From assembly GCF_030825785.1 (NCBI RefSeq), contig NZ_JAPJPG010000035.1, forward strand, positions 1-16,135: a DNA stretch of 16,135 bases, given 5' to 3'. This stretch comes from Anaerococcus sp. (GTDB taxonomy: Bacteria; Bacillota; Clostridia; Tissierellales; Peptoniphilaceae). The notes under the pieces were generated by a model. It ran no database searches. It was given only the letters and a program-made list of their open reading frames with translations, and was not told where the DNA came from. The position numbers were made by a program, and so were the translations under genes. This document shows, piece after piece, positions 1 to 6,493 of the stretch. Position 1 is the first letter of the stretch; each line of letters begins with the position of its first letter.

Positions 1-4
1 ATTT

Positions 5-49
5 GCGCCTTATAGGCGCTGTTCAAACTACCAGCTAAGCTGGTAGTTT
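5..49. repeat. Tandem hairpins at the window edge (mobile-element end or terminator)
   Basis: Two perfect inverted repeats lie side by side. Positions 5-10 and 14-19 (GCGCCT/AGGCGC) form a short GC-rich hairpin. Positions 25-36 and 38-49 form a 12-base palindrome (AAACTACCAGCT/AGCTGGTAGTTT). A third, weaker pair, TTCTTCT/AGAAGAA, sits at 54-60 and 66-72. On the plus strand the second hairpin is followed by a T-rich run, so it could terminate a plus-strand gene lying left of the window. Closely spaced subterminal hairpins are also typical of IS200/IS605-family ends, and they sit exactly where the neighbouring DUF4256 gene loses its C-terminal half. No transposase is visible here, so the mobile-element reading is inference. 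Confidence 0.5.
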
Positions 50-60
50 TGATTTCTTCT

Positions 61-362
61 TCAATAGAAGAATTTGGCGGATTCTTTTTCTGTTAATCCT
101 TGATTTTTATCATAGAACAATGAAGTTTGGCCCTTAGGGGATTTTTCTGATAGATGGCGTATACTAGGGATTTAAATATATCGAGGTCTACGAGATCTGG
201 TTCGCCCCCAGTTTCTTCCATAAGACACAAGGAATCATATAGATTTTTATTAGCAAGGATTTTAGCTTTGATAGCATCCCATTCGACTTTTGGATGTATT
301 TCCATATGGTCCTTGAATCGTTTCTCCAATTTATTTATAAAATAACTATCAGCTTTGTCCAT
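61..362 (-). pseudogene. Broken DUF4256-family gene (frameshifted and C-terminally truncated)
   Basis: The longest open frame (362 down to 93, 89 codons) starts at an ATG preceded by AGGGAT. Its first ~58 residues resemble the N-terminus of DUF4256 proteins: RF..HM..HP.VEW near residues 15-28, an AK.LAN segment, then MEETGGEPDLVD. After that the similarity stops. It resumes in another reading frame from about position 150 down to 61 (SEKSPKGQTSLFYD), matching the family's SAESPKGRRSLCYD-like segment, and ends at a stop at 61-63. About half of the usual ~190-residue protein is missing. The loss coincides with the hairpins at 5-72. The family's function is unknown. The gene may share a transcript with the lipid kinase upstream (49-base gap). 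The family assignment rests on remembered motifs only. Confidence 0.6.
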
Positions 363-411
363 TAGATCCCTTTTTGTAGTTTTTGGATAGTATTAAATAT
401 TCCTATATTAC

Positions 412-1317
412 TTAATCTTCAAAGTACATCCAAGATATAGCATCAGGGATGACCTTGAAATTTATTTTATTGCTAGTAAATATTTCTCCATCTATATTAG
501 CGAGAAAGTCCTTATCTGAAGAGATTTGTCCGCTACTTATTTTATATTCATTGAGATGTGGGCTAGTCCTGTGCTTACCTTTTTTGTATTTTAGGATCAT
601 AAAAAGAAGTTTGTAGAAAGGTATCTTCTCAGCAGTAATTAAGTTTATTAATCCATCGCAAAGGCTAGCTTCTGGAGCTGGGTTAAATCCTGATCCGTAG
701 AAGGCTCCATTACAGATTGCGCTTATTAAAAAGTCACCTTCAATTTCCATACTTTTTCCATTTTCCATCATCATTCTAATTTTGAGATTCTCATATTGTA
801 TATTTCTAAGTGAAGATATAACTGCTTTTATATAGGCTTTTTTTCCTAGCTTTGGATTTTTTTCTAAAAACTTGTAAGCTTCTTTTAGGACTTTTGTGTC
901 AAATCCAAGGCTTGTTACATTTATACAAAGCTTGCCATTAACTTCTATTAAATCTATAGGTCTTGTGTAGAATGAAAAGATTTTTTCTAGATTAAAGTTT
1001 TTGTAATCAAAGTTTTTGGCAAAATCATTGCCAGTTCCAGTTGGGATTAAACCGATGGAAATATCTTTACCATAAGATATATTGACAAGCTCGTTAAGAG
1101 AGCCATCTCCGCCACAGATTATGGCGTATTTTTCAAAACCATCCTCTTTAGCAAAGTCTTCTATAATCTCATCAATATGGCCCTTATACTTTGTTTCTAT
1201 CACTTCTATTTTAGTATCTCTAGGCATTCTTTCTTCTAAAGCTAAGAGGTCATTTCTATTAATATCAAATTCTGTTTTGCCAGCTTTTGAGCTGATTATA
1301 AATAATATTTTCTTCAT
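412..1317 (-). CDS. Diacylglycerol/lipid kinase family protein (DgkB/YegS type)
   Basis: A 301-residue soluble lipid kinase of the DAGK catalytic family. It is expected to transfer phosphate from ATP to diacylglycerol or a related lipid at the inner face of the membrane, recycling lipid into phosphatidate. The nucleotide-binding motif GGDGSLNE lies at residues 69-76 and PTGTGNDF at 92-99, both diagnostic. The C-terminal half carries the YGSGFNPAPEASLCDG segment typical of the lipid-binding beta-sandwich domain, and length is normal for the family. The ATG start is preceded by GAGGTGA. It diverges from the capA-like gene, and a plausible promoter lies at 1355-1383. A PAP2 phosphatase, which catalyses the opposite type of reaction, sits in the divergent unit. 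The exact lipid substrate cannot be read from sequence. Confidence 0.9.
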   Translation of the reverse strand: MKKILFIISSKAGKTEFDINRNDLLALEERMPRDTKIEVIETKYKGHIDEIIEDFAKEDGFEKYAIICGGDGSLNELVNISYGKDISIGLIPTGTGNDFAKNFDYKNFNLEKIFSFYTRPIDLIEVNGKLCINVTSLGFDTKVLKEAYKFLEKNPKLGKKAYIKAVISSLRNIQYENLKIRMMMENGKSMEIEGDFLISAICNGAFYGSGFNPAPEASLCDGLINLITAEKIPFYKLLFMILKYKKGKHRTSPHLNEYKISSGQISSDKDFLANIDGEIFTSNKINFKVIPDAISWMYFED

Positions 1318-1354
1318 AATGTCACCTCATTTATTATACTGAAAACATTTATCA

Positions 1355-1383
1355 TTTAAAGATAAGTAAAAAGCTATGGTCAA
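1355..1383 (-). promoter_or_regulatory. Putative SigA promoter of the lipid kinase gene
   Basis: Read on the minus strand, TTGACC (1383-1378) and TTTAAA (1360-1355) are separated by exactly 17 bases and lie 38 bases upstream of the ATG. The -35 box matches consensus at 5 of 6 positions and the -10 box at 4 of 6. The divergent gene would need its own promoter in the same 123-base gap; a weak candidate on the plus strand is TGGTCA-18-TATTAT at 1377-1406, which would overlap this -35 box. Confidence 0.4.
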
Positions 1384-1440
1384 TATTTATAGATGAAATT
1401 TATTATAAAAGAGTTAAAGTAATAGGTAAGGAGTGATTTA

Positions 1441-2868
1441 ATGAGAAAGAAAATATTTAATCTTATAACGAGTATATTACTTATAACAAGTTTGACTGCA
1501 TGTGGGAATAACTCTGATAATGTAGAAGTTAGTGCAAAGAGTACGGGAGAACTTATAGATAATCTAGATCAGACTAGTACAGATCTTGCAAATACCGAAT
1601 CTACTGAAAAAGAAAGTTCTAAAGAAAAAACCAGTGATAGAGAGAAGGCTAAGACAAATTGGGAGATGAGCCTAGCTAAAGAAAAGGAAAATGATAGTAA
1701 GAAGGAAAAGGAAAGAGAAAAAGATCTAGAATCATTTAAAAAGTCATCTGAAGCAAGAAAGCCGAAAGATAAGGATGAGAAAAAACAAAAGCAGAAGGAT
1801 AAAGAAGATGACTTAGAGGAAGATTACGCTAAGGTTAAGCTTAAGTTTTTTGGAGATACTATGGCCCATCTTGGCCAAATCCAATATGCCTACTCTTATG
1901 GAGGAGGAGACTATGATTTCTCCAATCAATTTGCTTATATTTCAGACTTCGTTAGAGATAGTGATTTATCTATAACAAATTATGAAACGACCACTAATCC
2001 AAACAGAGAATATGCTGGCTTTCCTGCCTTCAACGCTCCTCCAGCTTATCTTAAAAACATAAAGGATGCGGGCTTTGATGTAGTAACTACTGCAAATAAC
2101 CACTCATTGGACACAGACGAAGAAGGAGTTCAGACAACAATCGAGGCTGCCAAGGAAGCAGGCCTAGATTATGTAGGAAGCAAGGAAAAAGAAAGTGATA
2201 AGATTCTTTATAAAGAAATAAATGGGATAAAGATTGCAATTCTCGCCTATACTTATGGAGCCAATGGTAAGGAAGACCTCCTAAACTTAAGAGAAGAAGT
2301 AGATTCCCTAAACTACCTACACGAAGAAAATATTAAATCTGATATAGAAGAAGCCAAGGAGAATGGGGCGGACTTTATCATAGTTTATCCTCACTGGGAA
2401 ATAGAATATCAGTCTTATCCTCAAGAAAGTACAGTGGAACTTGCTCATAATATGATTGATTGGGGAGCAGATCTTGTAATAGGTAACCATCCACACGTTG
2501 TCCAACCTGTTGAGATCTACAAGAATAAAGATGGTAAGGAAGGGCTTATAGCCTACGCCCTAGGTAACTTTATCTCTAAGCAATCTCTCGAAGTAAGTGG
2601 AGATATAAGATGTGAGCAATCCCTTAGCATTGAGCTAAACCTTAACAAGAATGAAAAAACTGGTAACAAAAAGATCAGCGATATAAAACTTCATCCACTT
2701 TGGGTAGGAACAAACTACGATGATTACGGCGCAAGCACCAAGCCCTATCTATGTGAAGACTTCCTTGAGGGTGGAGATAAGTATGATTTAGTAGATGAAT
2801 ATCAAAGAGAGAGAATACAACAAGCCTACGACATGACAATGGAGACGGCGACAACTGAGGTAAACTAA
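1441..2868 (+). CDS. CapA-family (poly-gamma-glutamate synthesis type) metallophosphatase lipoprotein
   Basis: A 475-residue exported lipoprotein. The N-terminus has a basic, hydrophobic signal ending in the lipobox L18-T-A-C21, so Cys21 should be lipidated and anchored to the outer face of the membrane. Residues ~50-131 form a very Lys/Glu/Asp-rich spacer. From ~132 the PGA_cap (CapA/PgsA) fold follows, with GDTMAH at 138-143, ANNH at 218-221, HWEIEY at 318-323 and GNHPHVVQP at 348-356. This is the metal-ligand pattern of calcineurin-like phosphoesterases. Relatives take part in poly-gamma-glutamate capsule production, but no capB or capC partner is present here, so a capsule role is not supported. 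AAGGAG at 1428-1433 precedes the ATG. Its stop overlaps the next ATG (TAATG), giving a translationally coupled pair with the PAP2 phosphatase. Confidence 0.87.
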   Translation: MRKKIFNLITSILLITSLTACGNNSDNVEVSAKSTGELIDNLDQTSTDLANTESTEKESSKEKTSDREKAKTNWEMSLAKEKENDSKKEKEREKDLESFKKSSEARKPKDKDEKKQKQKDKEDDLEEDYAKVKLKFFGDTMAHLGQIQYAYSYGGGDYDFSNQFAYISDFVRDSDLSITNYETTTNPNREYAGFPAFNAPPAYLKNIKDAGFDVVTTANNHSLDTDEEGVQTTIEAAKEAGLDYVGSKEKESDKILYKEINGIKIAILAYTYGANGKEDLLNLREEVDSLNYLHEENIKSDIEEAKENGADFIIVYPHWEIEYQSYPQESTVELAHNMIDWGADLVIGNHPHVVQPVEIYKNKDGKEGLIAYALGNFISKQSLEVSGDIRCEQSLSIELNLNKNEKTGNKKISDIKLHPLWVGTNYDDYGASTKPYLCEDFLEGGDKYDLVDEYQRERIQQAYDMTMETATTEVN

Positions 2869-3425
2869 TGGGAACATATGAAATAGGAATCCTAAACGCT
2901 ATACAGAACATAAGAAGTGACAGCCTGGACAATTTCTTCCTAACTATAACTTCTCTAGGTAATATGTCTATACTTTGGTTTAGTATGATTCTAATATTTA
3001 TGACAACAAAAAGATATAGGAGGATTGGAGAAATCATATTAATATCATTTTTCTTAAATCTAATAGTTGTAAATATAATACTTAAAATTTCAGTTGGAAG
3101 AGTAAGACCCTATGAAGCAGTAGGATTTACTGACTTATTGATCAATCACCTATCAGATAACTCTTTTCCTTCAGGTCACACTTCCTACTCAGCCTCCTTT
3201 GCAACTATAATAATACTTCTTGCAAAATCAAAACCACTAAAGTACTACGTTGGAATATTAGCTATATTAATAGCTTTCTCAAGACTATATCTATATGTAC
3301 ACTATCCAACGGATGTATTAGTAGGAGCGGTAGTTGGAATGGCAATAGGAGTAGGAGCAATCAAGATATATCAAAGTCCTAAGTATAGAAAACTTAAGGG
3401 AAAAATTAATTTACAAAGACAGTAA
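2868..3425 (+). CDS. PAP2-family membrane lipid phosphatase
   Basis: A 185-residue integral membrane protein with about five hydrophobic helices and the complete PAP2 signature. KISVGRVRP at residues 73-81 is the KX6RP motif, PSGH is at 101-104, and SRLYLYVHYPTD at 138-149 is the SRX5HX3D motif. His104 and His145 are the predicted catalytic histidines. Such proteins dephosphorylate phosphatidate, phosphatidylglycerol phosphate or undecaprenyl pyrophosphate on the outer face of the membrane; which of these applies cannot be read here. It overlaps the capA-like gene by one base and is surely co-transcribed with it. With the kinase on the other side of the intergenic gap, the locus suggests lipid turnover linked to the cell surface. 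The tRNA-Leu promoter lies over its last codons. Confidence 0.9.
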   Translation: MGTYEIGILNAIQNIRSDSLDNFFLTITSLGNMSILWFSMILIFMTTKRYRRIGEIILISFFLNLIVVNIILKISVGRVRPYEAVGFTDLLINHLSDNSFPSGHTSYSASFATIIILLAKSKPLKYYVGILAILIAFSRLYLYVHYPTDVLVGAVVGMAIGVGAIKIYQSPKYRKLKGKINLQRQ

Positions 3426-3438
3426 TGGATGGTATAAT
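3410..3438 (+). promoter_or_regulatory. Promoter of tRNA-Leu, inside the 3' end of the PAP2 gene
   Basis: TTTACA (3410-3415, 5 of 6 to consensus) and a perfect TATAAT (3433-3438) are separated by 17 bases. A TG at 3430-3431 gives an extended -10. Transcription would begin near 3445, about 8 bases before the mature tRNA 5' end. The -35 box and most of the spacer are coding sequence of the PAP2 gene, which stops at 3425. Confidence 0.75.
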
Positions 3439-3452
3439 ATATAGGTACTTAA

Positions 3453-3539
3453 GCCGGTGTGTTGGAATTGGCAGACGAGACAGACTCAAACTCTGTTGTC
3501 CACCAGGGCGTGTGGGTTCGAGTCCCACCACCGGCACCA
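3453..3539 (+). tRNA. tRNA-Leu (anticodon CAA)
   Basis: A class II tRNA of 87 bases with encoded CCA. The acceptor stem is GCCGGTG (3453-3459) with CACCGGC (3529-3535), discriminator A3536 and CCA at 3537-3539. The anticodon stem is ACAGA/TCTGT (3480-3484 and 3492-3496) around a seven-base loop with anticodon CAA at 3487-3489, which reads UUG. The long variable arm contains a GTCC/GGGC stem, and the T arm is GTGGG-TTCGAGT-CCCAC (3512-3528). The long variable arm and the GTTGGAATTGGCAGAC D-arm region are characteristic of leucine tRNAs. It is a single tRNA with its own promoter, and a structured terminator follows. Confidence 0.95.
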
Positions 3540-3558
3540 TTACTTTTTTAAAAACGTT

Positions 3559-3625
3559 GATATTGCAACACTTAAAGGTGACTGAAAATAAAAAAGTTAC
3601 CAACGGGTTAGCAATATCTTTTTTT
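3559..3625 (+). terminator. Two-tier stem-loop with T tract after tRNA-Leu
   Basis: An outer stem pairs GATATTGC (3559-3566) with GCAATATC (3611-3618). It continues with AAC/GTT across one bulged A. Inside it, GGTGAC (3578-3583) pairs with GTTACC (3596-3601) around an A-rich loop. Seven T residues follow at 3619-3625. This has the form of a rho-independent terminator but is much longer than usual, so a small structured RNA ending here is an alternative. The rest of the gap up to 3747 is AT-rich, with no gene seen. Confidence 0.6.
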
Positions 3626-3747
3626 ATTTGAAATTTTAATAAATTTATCTTTCTAAACTTATATTTCAATTATTATACTTCAAGTTATAGTTTCTTAATT
3701 TTAAATTCTATGATAAAATTATAGTTAATACTTACTTAGGGGTTTAT

Positions 3748-5136
3748 ATGAAGAATGATCGAAGGGAATTGATTTTACATGGTAGTATTTACAAGGCTAT
3801 TTTTGTGATTTCTATACCTATAATTTTAAACTTTTTCATCCAACAACTTTATTCTTTGGCAGATGCTTTTTGGCTTGGTAAGCTTGGGACGGCGGAGTTT
3901 GCATCTACTTCTTTTACTTGGCCAGTTATTTTTTTATTTAACTCGATAGGAATGGGGCTTTCTATTGCAGCGACTTCCCTAGTTTCCCAGCTTTTGGGAA
4001 GAGATGATGTGAAAAATGCACAGAAGTATACGGATACTCTTATTAATATTTCCTTAATCTTTTCTATAGTATTTATGATCTTAGGTTATTTTACGGCTGA
4101 AGGGATTGTAAATCTTATGGGAGCTAATGGAGAGCTTCACGATTTTTCTGTAATTTATCTTAAGTATTCCTATTTTGGAATTCCCTTTATATTTTTGTAT
4201 TTTATCTACTCGGCTGTCTTTTCTGCCCAAGGAAAAAATACTATACCTACTGTGATAAGTACAACTTGTGTAGTTTTAAATATGATTTTAAATCCTTTCT
4301 TCATCTTTGATGAGATTCCAATCATAGGTCTTAGAGGGCTTGATATGGGAGTTAAGGGTGCTGCCTTAGCCACTGTTCTTACACAAGCTTTGATGTTGAT
4401 TTTAGGCTTTATTCATTTAAGAATTAATAAAGATTATATAAAGCTCAATTATAAATCCTTATTTTTTATAAAGTGGGAGAAGGATATTCTTAAGAGAATT
4501 TATAGGATTGCAACGCCTTCTGTAGTCGGTCAGATGGGAACTGCGATTGGCTTTATAATTTTAAATGCCTTTATCCAGTCATACGGTACAGAAACTGTCG
4601 CAGCTTATGGAATGGTAAATAGGATTACGGGTCTTTTAAATATTCCGCCTAGCGGGATTGGCTCAGCTATCACTGGCATTATTGGTCAAAATATTGGAAA
4701 TAGGAATATAGATAGGGTCAAGGAAACTTTTAGGAAGGCTTCTTTTATAGTAATAATGATGTCTATAGTAATAGCTATAGTAAGCTTTATCTATAGGTAT
4801 GAGATCCTTACGTTTTTTATAGATGCCCCTAAGGATTCAGAACTTATGGTCCAGGCCAATTCCTATATGTTTTATACTTTATTGACTTTAGTAATGCTTA
4901 ATATGTTTTTTATATACCAAGGGCTCTTTCAGGGGTCAGGAAACAGCAAGTACTCTATGTTTGTTGACTTGTTAAGACTTTGGGGGATTAGGATTCCACT
5001 ATTATTTTTCTTTAAGTACTTTACAGCCTACAAGGCTACTGGAATTTGGCTTGCTATGGCTATTTCAAATGTATTGGTTACATTTATCGCCCACTTTATC
5101 TACGCTAAAGGTGACTGGAAGGGCGGTTCTTTCTAG
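3748..5136 (+). CDS. MATE family multidrug efflux transporter
   Basis: A 462-residue integral membrane protein of the multidrug and toxic compound extrusion family, normal length, with about 12 hydrophobic segments arranged as two similar six-helix halves. The first half begins with the typical pattern of an N-terminal helix with IPIILNFFIQQLYSLADAFW followed by LG..GTAEFAS. The second half begins around IATPSVVGQMGTAIGF. Members export cationic drugs or metabolites in exchange for sodium or protons. The substrate cannot be told from sequence, and cluster assignment (NorM, DinF or MepA-like) is uncertain. The ATG is preceded by TAGGGG, a moderate ribosome binding site. The gene stands alone between the tRNA terminator and the pyrH promoter. 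No convincing terminator was seen behind it. Confidence 0.92.
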   Translation: MKNDRRELILHGSIYKAIFVISIPIILNFFIQQLYSLADAFWLGKLGTAEFASTSFTWPVIFLFNSIGMGLSIAATSLVSQLLGRDDVKNAQKYTDTLINISLIFSIVFMILGYFTAEGIVNLMGANGELHDFSVIYLKYSYFGIPFIFLYFIYSAVFSAQGKNTIPTVISTTCVVLNMILNPFFIFDEIPIIGLRGLDMGVKGAALATVLTQALMLILGFIHLRINKDYIKLNYKSLFFIKWEKDILKRIYRIATPSVVGQMGTAIGFIILNAFIQSYGTETVAAYGMVNRITGLLNIPPSGIGSAITGIIGQNIGNRNIDRVKETFRKASFIVIMMSIVIAIVSFIYRYEILTFFIDAPKDSELMVQANSYMFYTLLTLVMLNMFFIYQGLFQGSGNSKYSMFVDLLRLWGIRIPLLFFFKYFTAYKATGIWLAMAISNVLVTFIAHFIYAKGDWKGGSF

Positions 5137-5160
5137 CTTTATTAAAGAAAAAAATTGCTC

Positions 5161-5190
5161 TTGCAAATGTTAACATCAATAGGTTATAAT
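5161..5190 (+). promoter_or_regulatory. Promoter of the pyrH-frr-pseudopilus operon
   Basis: TTGCAA (5161-5166, 4 of 6 to consensus) and a perfect TATAAT (5185-5190) are 18 bases apart. The start of transcription is predicted near 5197, at or beyond the upstream in-frame ATG (5195-5197). That argues for the TTG at 5213 as the pyrH start. Confidence 0.65.
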
Positions 5191-5200
5191 TAATATGAGT

Positions 5201-5206
5201 AGGAGG
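5201..5206 (+). promoter_or_regulatory. Ribosome binding site deciding the pyrH start
   Basis: A perfect AGGAGG lies six bases before TTG 5213. The alternative ATG at 5195 lies upstream of it and has no ribosome binding site of its own. Confidence 0.8.
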
Positions 5207-5212
5207 AAAATT

Positions 5213-5929
5213 TTGCAAGATTATAAAAGAGTTATTCTTAAGTTAAGTGGTGAAGCTTTGGCTGGTGATAAGGGTTTTGGCTTCGACGACGATATTATTA
5301 TAAACATATGTGAAAATATTAAGGCTGTTTCAAAGCTAGGAGTTCAAATCGCTATTGTTGTAGGCGGTGGCAACTTCTGGCGAGGAAGGTCTGGTAAGGA
5401 AATCGACAGAGCAAGCTCTGATACAATTGGTATGCTAGGAACTGTGATGAATGGTTTGAGAGTTCAGGGAACCTTAGAAGAGATGGGTCTTGATACTAGA
5501 CTTATGACTGCAATCGATATGAAGGAAGTAGCAGAGCCTTATATTAGAAGAAGAGCGGTAAGACATCTGGAAAAAGGAAGGATTGTAATCTTTTCTGCAG
5601 GTACTGGTCTTCCATATTTCTCAACAGATACCACGGCAAGTCTAAGAGCCTTAGAAATAAATGCAGACATGATTCTTCTTGGAAAGACTGGAACTGATGG
5701 TATCTATGATAAAGATCCTAATGTCTATCACGATGCAGTAAGGTTTGATAAGCTAACTTATAAGGAAATTCTTCATAAAGAATTAAAGATAATGGATACA
5801 ACTGCTACATCATTGTGTATGGATAACGATATGCCTTTATTTGTGTTTGGTATAGATGATCCAAGCAATTTAGTAAGAATATTTGAAGAAGAAAACCCAA
5901 TAGGGACTATAGTAAAGGAGAGTTTTTAA
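5213..5929 (+). CDS. pyrH: UMP kinase
   Basis: Uridylate kinase, which phosphorylates UMP to UDP with ATP as a cytoplasmic hexamer in pyrimidine nucleotide synthesis. The TTG start gives 238 residues beginning MQDYKRVILKLSGEALAG, the normal family N-terminus and length. Diagnostic segments follow in order: the KLSGEAL phosphate-binding loop, VVGGGNFWRGR, the DTIGMLGTVMNGL region and ADMILLGKTGTDGIYDKDP near the C-terminus, which contacts ATP. An in-frame ATG at 5195 would add six residues (MSRRKI), but it falls on the predicted transcription start and overlaps the region around the AGGAGG site. The gene is first in a long operon. Its stop overlaps the frr start (TAATG), the usual pyrH-frr pairing in bacteria, although tsf does not precede it here. 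Confidence 0.96.
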   Translation: MQDYKRVILKLSGEALAGDKGFGFDDDIIINICENIKAVSKLGVQIAIVVGGGNFWRGRSGKEIDRASSDTIGMLGTVMNGLRVQGTLEEMGLDTRLMTAIDMKEVAEPYIRRRAVRHLEKGRIVIFSAGTGLPYFSTDTTASLRALEINADMILLGKTGTDGIYDKDPNVYHDAVRFDKLTYKEILHKELKIMDTTATSLCMDNDMPLFVFGIDDPSNLVRIFEEENPIGTIVKESF

Positions 5930-6489
5930 TGATTTATGAACAAATAAAAAAACAAGCAAGAGATGATATGGCTAAGGCACTAGAGTCTTTCGATAAGAGA
6001 ATTGCAACAATCAAGGCTGGTAGAGCGACTGAAGCTATCTTAGATGGCATTACTTTTTCATACTACGGAACAGAGACACCAATCAACCAAGCTGCAACAG
6101 TTTCAATCCCAGAAGCTAGACTTCTTGTAATCAAGCCATGGGATAAGACAAATATAGGACCAATTGAGAAGGCTATTCTTAAATCCAATGTTGGTATTAC
6201 ACCTCAAAACGACGGAGAGGTTATAAGACTTCCTTTCCCACAATTAACAGAAGAAAGAAGAAAAGAATACACTAAAGAAGTAGATACCTACGCAGAGGAT
6301 GCTAAGATTGTTATAAGAAATAAGAGAAGAGAAGCTATGGATGAAGTCAAAAAGAGTGAGAAATCAGGAGACGTCACAGAAGATGATAGATACACTCTTG
6401 AAGATGAAATCCAAAAGATTACTGACAAGATGATTGAGGACGTTGAAGCATTGGCCTCAAAGAAGAACAAAGAGTTGATGTCAGTATAA
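5929..6489 (+). CDS. frr: Ribosome recycling factor
   Basis: RRF acts with EF-G to split the post-termination ribosome. The 186-residue length matches the family exactly. The N-terminal and C-terminal parts form the three-helix bundle, with the characteristic RATEAILDGI (around residues 32-41), YYGTETPINQAATVSIPEARLL-type hinge and domain II segment, and RLPFPQLTEERRKEYTK before the long helices. Start and pyrH stop share one base. In many Firmicutes uppS and cdsA come next; here a pseudopilus cluster follows after only four bases, so expression of that cluster is probably driven at least in part from the pyrH promoter. Confidence 0.97.
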   Translation: MIYEQIKKQARDDMAKALESFDKRIATIKAGRATEAILDGITFSYYGTETPINQAATVSIPEARLLVIKPWDKTNIGPIEKAILKSNVGITPQNDGEVIRLPFPQLTEERRKEYTKEVDTYAEDAKIVIRNKRREAMDEVKKSEKSGDVTEDDRYTLEDEIQKITDKMIEDVEALASKKNKELMSV

Positions 6490-6493
6490 TAAA

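Noticed and set aside
1331..1340. TATAAT on the minus strand at 1332-1338 as the lipid kinase -10 box
   Set aside because: Transcription would begin at or inside the ribosome binding site; the TTGACC-17-TTTAAA pair further upstream is a better fit.
3406..3669. Open frame of about 87 codons on the minus strand crossing the tRNA-Leu
   Set aside because: It is antisense to a clear tRNA and its terminator, has no family-like motifs, and its middle part is translated tRNA sequence.
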